A stretch of DNA of 64,000 nt from Pseudomonadota bacterium. GTDB lineage: Bacteria; Pseudomonadota; Alphaproteobacteria; Reyranellales; Reyranellaceae. Location of the stretch: assembly GCA_018240745.1 (NCBI GenBank), contig JAFEFF010000187.1, positions 93,644 through 157,643 of the forward strand, written 5' to 3'. Position numbers and translations under genes: made by a program. Within the stretch, counting starts at the first letter, position 1. Each line of letters opens with the position of its first letter. Under the pieces are notes generated by a model, which was not told the DNA's origin, did not search any database, and saw only the letters and a program-made list of their open reading frames with translations. Positions 59,272 through 64,000 of the stretch are shown in pieces.

Positions 59272-60717
59272 CTACTGGGCCAGCGCCGGCGGCACCGGGC
59301 AGGGCGGCAGCAGCTTCTCCAGCACCTTGGCGACGCCCAGCAGCCTGGCCTCACCCCAACGCTTGCCGGTGAGCTGCAGGCCGATCGGCAGGCCCTCCTT
59401 CGAGAAGCCGCACGGCAGCACGATCGACGGCTGGCCGGTCAGATTGGCGAGATGGTTGTAGGACGTGCCGGCGAAGAAATACGGATAGGGCCGGCCATCG
59501 ATCACCAGCGGCTCCTTCCGGCTCTGGCGGACGAAGGCCGCGCCCGGCATCACCGGCATCAGCCAGGCATCGTAGTCATCGAGCAGGCGCTCGCACTGGC
59601 GTATGGCCTGGTCGCGACGATCGAGCACGGCGAAGAACGCCGCCATGTCGAGCCGCGCCCCGCGCGCCGCCGAGCGCGCCGACGGATCGGAAGAGGCGAT
59701 CATCGGGAAGAAGCGCTGGCGCACTTCGAGCGGCTGCAGCGCGTTGATCAGGTACTGGAAGAGATCGCACCAATCCTCCCAGCTCTGCGTCCAGTCGAAG
59801 CCCTCGGGCGCCGCCCGCTTCACCCTGGCGCCGGCCTTCGACAGGAGCTTTGCGGTCGCCTGCACGACCTTCGCCGTGTCCTGCGAGACCTCGACCAGCG
59901 GGTTGGATTCCAGCACCGCGATCCGGAGGTCCGACGCCTCGAGCCTGGGCACCGGACCGATCGGCACCGGCGCCGCCTCGGCCTCGTAGCCGTCGGGCCC
60001 GGCGACGACGCGCAGCGCCAGCTCCAGATCGCCGACCGAGCGCGCCAGCGGCCCGAAACAGCCCATGTAGCGCACCGCGCGCGTCTTGCCCGGCAGGTCC
60101 GGCACATGGCCGCGACCCGGCACGCGCCACTCGGTCGGCTTCAGCGAGAAGATGCCGTTGTAGTGCGCGGGATTGCGCACCGAGCCGCCAATGTCGCTGC
60201 CCAGCTCGAGCGGCGACAGCCGCGCCGCCACCGCGGCGGCGCCGCCGCCGGTCGAGCCGCCGGCGCCGCGCGCCAGATCCCAGGGGTTTTTGGTCACCCC
60301 GAACAGGGGGCTGTCGGTCTGAAAGTCGGCGCACAGCTCGGGCACGTTGGTCTTGCCCAGGATCACTGCGCCCGCCGCGCGCAGCCGCGCCACGAGAGAG
60401 GCGTCGGCCCTGGCGATATTGTCCTTGAGCGGCGGATGGCTCGAGGTGGTGCGCAGACCGGCCACATCGAAGGCTTCCTTGATGGTGATCGGCACGCCGT
60501 GCAGCGGGCCGAGCGTCGTGCCTCTCTTCGCTGTCGTGCGGTCGGCCGCGCGGGCCGCCTTCAAGGCGCTCTCGCGGTCGATCACGACCAGCGCATTGAT
60601 CGATCCGTTCAGCCGCTCGATGCGGTCGAGGTGCGCTTCGGTCGCCTCACGCGACGTGAGCTTTCCATTTCGTATGGCGCGAGCAAGCGACGTGGCGGTC
60701 TGGAAACACGGATTCAT
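59272..60717 (-). CDS. Amidase (amidase-signature family)
   Basis: A 481-residue amidase with the complete catalytic triad: Lys80 in GVPITIKEAFD, cis-Ser155 in GAGGSTGGGAAAVAARL, and nucleophile Ser179 in ELGSDIGGSVRNPAHY. It hydrolyses a carboxamide to the acid and ammonia in the cytosol; the substrate is not predictable. ATG 60717 has GGGGAG seven bases upstream; GTG 60738 is disfavoured. It stands alone, convergent with the transporter operon and divergent from an SDR gene. Confidence 0.92.
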   Translation of the reverse strand: MNPCFQTATSLARAIRNGKLTSREATEAHLDRIERLNGSINALVVIDRESALKAARAADRTTAKRGTTLGPLHGVPITIKEAFDVAGLRTTSSHPPLKDNIARADASLVARLRAAGAVILGKTNVPELCADFQTDSPLFGVTKNPWDLARGAGGSTGGGAAAVAARLSPLELGSDIGGSVRNPAHYNGIFSLKPTEWRVPGRGHVPDLPGKTRAVRYMGCFGPLARSVGDLELALRVVAGPDGYEAEAAPVPIGPVPRLEASDLRIAVLESNPLVEVSQDTAKVVQATAKLLSKAGARVKRAAPEGFDWTQSWEDWCDLFQYLINALQPLEVRQRFFPMIASSDPSARSAARGARLDMAAFFAVLDRRDQAIRQCERLLDDYDAWLMPVMPGAAFVRQSRKEPLVIDGRPYPYFFAGTSYNHLANLTGQPSIVLPCGFSKEGLPIGLQLTGKRWGEARLLGVAKVLEKLLPPCPVPPALAQ

Positions 60718-60800
60718 TGCATGGCTCCCCTGCGGCACCCAAAGGCTAGCCGCCCCGGAAACAGGCAGCTATAGACGATAATGAGAATTCGAGGGGGTGT

Positions 60801-61652
60801 ATGAGCCTCGCGAACAAGACGCTGTTCATCACCGGCGCGAGTCGCGGTATCGGTCTCGCAATCGCGACGCGGGCCGCCCGCGACGGCGCCAACATCGCCA
60901 TCGCCGCCAAGACGGTGAAGCCCGATCCGCGGCTTCCTGGAACCATCTTCACCGCTGCTGAGACGATCGAGAAAAACGGCGGAAGAGCGCTGCCTTTGCC
61001 GTGTGATATCCGCGACGAGCAGAGCGTGGAGAAGGCCGTCGCCGAGACCGTGGCGAAGTTCGGCGGCATCGACATCCTCGTCAACAATGCCAGCGCCATC
61101 AGCCTGACCGGCACCTTGCAGACGCCGATCAAGCGCTATGACCTGATGACCCAGATCAATGCGCGCGGCACCTTCCTGGTCTCGCAGAAGTGCATCCCGC
61201 ACCTGTTGAAGGCCGGCAACCCGCACGTGCTGAACCTCTCGCCGCCCCTCGACTTCGACGTGAAATGGTTCGTCAACCACCCGGCCTACACGCTGGCCAA
61301 GTACTCTATGTCGGTCTACGCGTGGGCGATGGCGGAAGAGTTCAAGGGCAAGATCGCGTTCAACGGCCTGTGGCCGCGCACCGGCATTGCCACGGCGGCG
61401 ATCCAGAACGTGCTGGGCGGCGAGGAAGGCATGAAGCGCTGCCGCAAGCCCGAGATCATGGCCGATGCCGCCTGGCTGATCCTGAACAAGCCGGCGAAGG
61501 AGTGCAGCGGCAACTTCTTCATCGACGATGAGGTGCTCGCGGCCGCGGGCGTCACCGACTTCGACCAATATGCCGTCTCCCCCGGCACACCCTTGATGCC
61601 GGACTTCTTCGTGCCTGCGCCCGGCGCGCGCACCGTCGTCGGGCGGAGGTGA
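60801..61652 (+). CDS. SDR-family oxidoreductase (HSDL2-like)
   Basis: A 283-residue SDR: cofactor motif LFITGASRGIGLAIATRAARDGANIAIAAKTV, NNASAISLTGT, active site NLSPPLDFDVKWFVNHPAYTLAKYSMSVY with the YTLAK tetrad Tyr and Lys. This is the domain of eukaryotic hydroxysteroid dehydrogenase-like 2, there fused to SCP2; here no SCP2 domain is attached, although a stand-alone SCP2 gene exists at 48393. Substrate unknown, probably a lipid-like alcohol or ketone. ATG 60801 has AGGGGG upstream. Followed after 4 bases by the hydrolase gene. Confidence 0.88.
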   Translation: MSLANKTLFITGASRGIGLAIATRAARDGANIAIAAKTVKPDPRLPGTIFTAAETIEKNGGRALPLPCDIRDEQSVEKAVAETVAKFGGIDILVNNASAISLTGTLQTPIKRYDLMTQINARGTFLVSQKCIPHLLKAGNPHVLNLSPPLDFDVKWFVNHPAYTLAKYSMSVYAWAMAEEFKGKIAFNGLWPRTGIATAAIQNVLGGEEGMKRCRKPEIMADAAWLILNKPAKECSGNFFIDDEVLAAAGVTDFDQYAVSPGTPLMPDFFVPAPGARTVVGRR

Positions 61653-61656
61653 GGTC

Positions 61657-62376
61657 TTGGCAACGTTCATCCTCGTCCATGGCGCGTGCCACGGCGGCTG
61701 GTGCTGGGAGAAGGTCCAGCCGATCCTCGAGAGCCACGGCCACAAGGTCTGCGCGCCCGATCTGCCCGGCCTCGGCAAGGATCACACGCCGCCGGCCAAC
61801 GTCACGCTCGCCGACAACGTCGAGAAGATCTCGCGCCTGCTCGACAAGATGGAGGAGCCGGTGGTGCTGGTCGGCCATGCGCTGGGGGGCGTCACCATCA
61901 GCCAGACCGCGGAGGCGCGGCGGCGGCGCATCAAGGCGCTGGTCTATCTCTGCGGTCTGATGCCGCCCTCGGGCAAGGCAAGCCGCGAGATGACCGCGGG
62001 CGATCCCGAGATCCTGTTCCGCCGCTCGCGCGAGGTCAGCCCCGACGGCCTCACCTACACTTTCGCCCGCGCGCAGCTGCCGGCCCTGTTCTACCAGGAC
62101 GTCTCGCCGGAGGACCGCTATCGCGCGATGGAGCGGCTGAGACCGCAGCCGATCTCGATCTCGACCACGCCGCTCACCCTCACCGAGGACCGCTATGGCT
62201 CGGTGCCGCGCTGGTACATCGAGTGCACGCTCGACAACGCTGTCCGCATCGGCCGCCAGCGGGCGATGGTGAAGACACTGCCGTGCAAGGTGATCACCAT
62301 GGAGTGCGGCCACAGCCCGTTCTACAGCAACCCCGACGAGCTGGTGGAGCATCTGGAGGCCATCGCGCAGTCGTAA
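61657..62376 (+). CDS. Alpha/beta-fold hydrolase-like protein lacking the nucleophilic Ser
   Basis: A 239-residue alpha/beta hydrolase of the plant-methylesterase/hydroxynitrile-lyase-like branch: ATFILVHGACHGGWCWEKVQPILESHGHKVCAPDLPGLGKD (oxyanion region HGACHGGW), and catalytic-His region ITMECGHSPFYSNPDELVEHL. The nucleophile elbow reads LVGHALGGV, with Ala75 where Ser is expected, so ordinary ester hydrolysis by Ser is not possible. It may be inactive, a binding protein, or use a different mechanism. The start is TTG at 61657 with a strong GGAGG seven bases upstream; no ATG or GTG lies closer. Confidence 0.85.
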   Translation: MATFILVHGACHGGWCWEKVQPILESHGHKVCAPDLPGLGKDHTPPANVTLADNVEKISRLLDKMEEPVVLVGHALGGVTISQTAEARRRRIKALVYLCGLMPPSGKASREMTAGDPEILFRRSREVSPDGLTYTFARAQLPALFYQDVSPEDRYRAMERLRPQPISISTTPLTLTEDRYGSVPRWYIECTLDNAVRIGRQRAMVKTLPCKVITMECGHSPFYSNPDELVEHLEAIAQS

Positions 62377-62378
62377 TC

Positions 62379-62529
62379 CCCGTCGTCCCGACCGAAGCCG
62401 AGCGAAGCGAGGCGTAGTGGAGGGACCTTTTTTCTGCGATTTGCGCTGGTTTGTTGAAAAGAGGTCCCTCCACTGCGCGCCTTCGGCGCTAAAGCGCGGG
62501 GGTTACCCCGCGCGAGTCGGGACGACGGG
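62379..62529. repeat. Long nested inverted repeat (diverged GTCATCCCGAG-type element)
   Basis: Outer arms CCCGTCGTCCCGAC (62379-62392) and GTCGGGACGACGGG (62516-62529) pair perfectly; inner arms GTGGAGGGACCT (62417-62428) and AGGTCCCTCCAC (62462-62473) also pair. It fills most of the 207-base gap between the hydrolase and cystathionine gamma-synthase-family genes. The outer arm resembles the start of the other repeats (GTC-TCCCGA). Confidence 0.7.
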
Positions 62530-62583
62530 CTATTTGGTCCTGACCGGCGTTATCTTGTCGCCAACCCAGACAGGAGACCCGCC

Positions 62584-63867
62584 ATGGCCGCGCCTCGCCC
62601 CTCCAAGACCCGCATCGGCAACCACGTCCTCAGGCCCGAAACCCTGATGCTGGGCTACGGCTACGACCCGGCGCTCTCGGAGGGCGCGGTCAAGCCGCCG
62701 GTCTTCCTCACCTCGACCTTCGTGTTCCGCTCGGCCGAGGAAGGCCGCGACTTCTTCGACTACACGTCGGGCCGCAAGCAGCCGCCGCCGGGCAGCAATG
62801 CCGGGCTGGTCTACTCGCGCTTCAATCATCCCAACAGCGAGATCGTCGAGGACCGGCTCGCGGTCTACGAGGGTGCGGAGACGTGCGGCGTGTTCGCCTC
62901 CGGCATGGCGGCGATCACCACGACGATCCTCGCCATCGCCCGGCCCGGCGACGTCGTGCTGCACTCCCAGCCGCTCTACGGCGGGACCGAAACGCTGCTG
63001 GCCAACACGATGGCGAACTTCGGCATCGGCGCCGTCGGCTTCGTCGATGGAGTCGACGAAGCGGCCATTCGCGAAGCCGCGCAGGCGGCGCGCGCGAGGG
63101 GGCGGGTCTCGCTGATCCTGGTCGAGACACCGGCCAATCCGACCAACACGCTGGTCGACATCGCGCTGCTGCGTCGGGTCGCCGACGAGATCGGCGCGGC
63201 ACAAGGCTTCCGGCCAATCCTGGCCTGCGACAACACCCTGCTGGGCCCGGTGTTCCAGCATCCGCTGGCGCACGGCGCCGACGTCTCGCTCTATTCGCTC
63301 ACCAAGTATGTCGGCGGCCATTCCGACCTGATCGCCGGCGCCGCCCTCGGATCGAGGGCCACCATGGCGCCGATCAGGGCGCTGCGCGGCAGCTTCGGCA
63401 CCCAGCTCGATCCTCATTCCTGCTGGATGCTGGGCCGCTCGCTCGAAACGCTGGCGATCCGCATGGAACGGGCGAACTCCAACGCGCGGGTGGTCGCCGA
63501 ATATCTGCGCGACCATCCCAAGGTGGACCGCGTCCATTATCTCGAATTCCTCGAGCCGGGTTCGAAGGCGGCCGAAACCTATGCGCGCCAGTGCACGGGC
63601 GCAGGCTCGACCTTTTCCTTCGACATCAAGGGTGGTCAGAAGGAAGCGTTCGCTTTCCTCAACGCCCTGCAGGTCTTCAAGCTGGCGGTCAGCCTCGGCG
63701 GCACCGAGTCACTGGCGAGCCATCCGGCGGCGATGACGCACTCGGGCGTCCCCGCCGCGGTGCGCGCCCGGATCGGCGTGCTCGACACGACGATCCGGAT
63801 GTCCGTCGGGATCGAGCATCCGGACGATTTGATCGCCGACCTCACGCAGGCCTTGGCGGCGGCTTGA
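62584..63867 (+). CDS. Cystathionine gamma-synthase family PLP-dependent enzyme
   Basis: A 427-residue Cys/Met-metabolism PLP enzyme (fold type I). PLP-binding Lys241 lies in [38 protein letters not shown] precedes it; [34 protein letters not shown] is the N-terminal active-site part, and [22 protein letters not shown] the C-terminal signature. It is longer than the usual roughly 390 residues because of an N-terminal extension. The reaction could be gamma-replacement, beta- or gamma-elimination or O-acetylhomoserine sulfhydrylation; it cannot be told from sequence. ATG 62584 has AGGAG seven bases upstream. A very stable hairpin follows. Confidence 0.9.
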   Translation: MAAPRPSKTRIGNHVLRPETLMLGYGYDPALSEGAVKPPVFLTSTFVFRSAEEGRDFFDYTSGRKQPPPGSNAGLVYSRFNHPNSEIVEDRLAVYEGAETCGVFASGMAAITTTILAIARPGDVVLHSQPLYGGTETLLANTMANFGIGAVGFVDGVDEAAIREAAQAARARGRVSLILVETPANPTNTLVDIALLRRVADEIGAAQGFRPILACDNTLLGPVFQHPLAHGADVSLYSLTKYVGGHSDLIAGAALGSRATMAPIRALRGSFGTQLDPHSCWMLGRSLETLAIRMERANSNARVVAEYLRDHPKVDRVHYLEFLEPGSKAAETYARQCTGAGSTFSFDIKGGQKEAFAFLNALQVFKLAVSLGGTESLASHPAAMTHSGVPAAVRARIGVLDTTIRMSVGIEHPDDLIADLTQALAAA

Positions 63868-63875
63868 CGTCTTTC

Positions 63876-63910
63876 GCTGGGGGCGCGCCACTCCGTGGCG
63901 CGCCCCCAGC
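63876..63910. terminator. Very stable 16-base-pair hairpin, probable bidirectional terminator
   Basis: GCTGGGGGCGCGCCAC (63876-63891) and GTGGCGCGCCCCCAGC (63895-63910) pair perfectly around TCC, flanked by CTTT and AAAG arms that extend the stem with one mismatch. It separates the plus-strand PLP enzyme from the minus-strand gene tail at 63918, where a shared terminator is expected. Confidence 0.75.
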
Positions 63911-63917
63911 AAAAGAC

Positions 63918-64000
63918 TCAGCCCCAGAACGCCAGCGTCCGGACCTCGATGCTCTGACGCGGCCGGGCATTGGGCGGCGAGGTCGGGTCGTTGAAGGCCG
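63918..64000 (-). CDS. C-terminal end of a gene running off the window
   Basis: An open minus-strand frame ends with TGA at 63918-63920. Its last 26 residues begin AFNDPTSPPNARPRQ and end EVRTLAFWG. The codon pattern is like the neighbours and it stops just beyond the terminator-like hairpin, so it is probably the real 3' end of a gene. Too short to assign a family. Confidence 0.45.
   Translation of the reverse strand, partial: AFNDPTSPPNARPRQSIEVRTLAFWG

Overview
This window is GC-rich throughout, as judged by eye. It is densely packed, with many ATGA or TGATG gene overlaps, and coding runs close to end to end. The gene families point to an alphaproteobacterium: UspA/Hsp20/MgtA stress genes behind FNR/FixK-type boxes, DUF2272 lipoproteins, a translational machinery protein, CaiB and acyl-CoA dehydrogenase catabolic clusters, and intergenic GTCATCCCGAG inverted repeats. 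A soil or rhizosphere lineage such as Reyranella or a Bradyrhizobium relative would fit, but no rRNA or other marker here proves it. I saw no tRNA, rRNA, CRISPR array, prophage or replication origin.

Region 1 (about 1-21 kb) is a low-oxygen/stress island read mostly from the minus strand. It holds a universal stress protein, a YhiI-RbbA-YhhJ-type export system, a CBS-BON protein followed by PEP synthase, a small coiled-coil protein and an alcohol dehydrogenase, a divergent translational machinery protein plus cytochrome c, a carbohydrate operon (dehydrogenase, beta-glucosidase, glucokinase, SbmA-like membrane protein), Hsp20 plus a PfkB kinase, an MgtA-type P-type ATPase, and small membrane proteins. 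Sites of the form TTGA-N6-TCAA (or one base off) lie in front of nearly every transcription unit, so one FNR/FixK-type regulator encoded elsewhere probably controls the block.

Region 2 (about 21-34 kb) starts with a complete IS1182-type element whose right end touches a metallo-beta-lactamase-fold gene. It continues with small genes, a vapBC toxin-antitoxin pair, a MerR regulator with an acyl-CoA dehydrogenase, a CaiB-type CoA-transferase next to a 2-hydroxyacyl-CoA lyase (a possible formyl-CoA cycle), a gamma-carbonic anhydrase/VOC/class II phosphodiesterase operon, and a HAD phosphatase.

Region 3 (about 34-48 kb) holds assorted catabolic and envelope genes: two DUF2272 lipoproteins, a GMC oxidoreductase with an XRE regulator, an MFS carrier, a Sel1/coiled-coil protein, an acyl-CoA ligase, gamma-glutamyltransferase, a TIM-barrel glycosidase-like protein, a VOC/CGNR divergent pair and an isoprenylcysteine methyltransferase-like protein.

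Region 4 (about 48-59 kb) is a long plus-strand operon resembling the atu (acyclic terpene utilisation) cluster: SDR, carboxylase beta, two acyl-CoA dehydrogenases, hydratase and biotin-carrying alpha subunit. It runs into an ABC ATPase/permease and a Bug-type binding protein. A near-perfect palindrome in front of it matches the one in front of the MerR gene 21 kb away, which suggests a shared LiuR/AtuR-like regulon. Region 5 (59-64 kb) carries an amidase, an SDR, an alpha/beta hydrolase with Ala in place of the nucleophilic Ser, a PLP-dependent cystathionine gamma-synthase-family enzyme, a strong hairpin, and the tail of a minus-strand gene that runs off the window.
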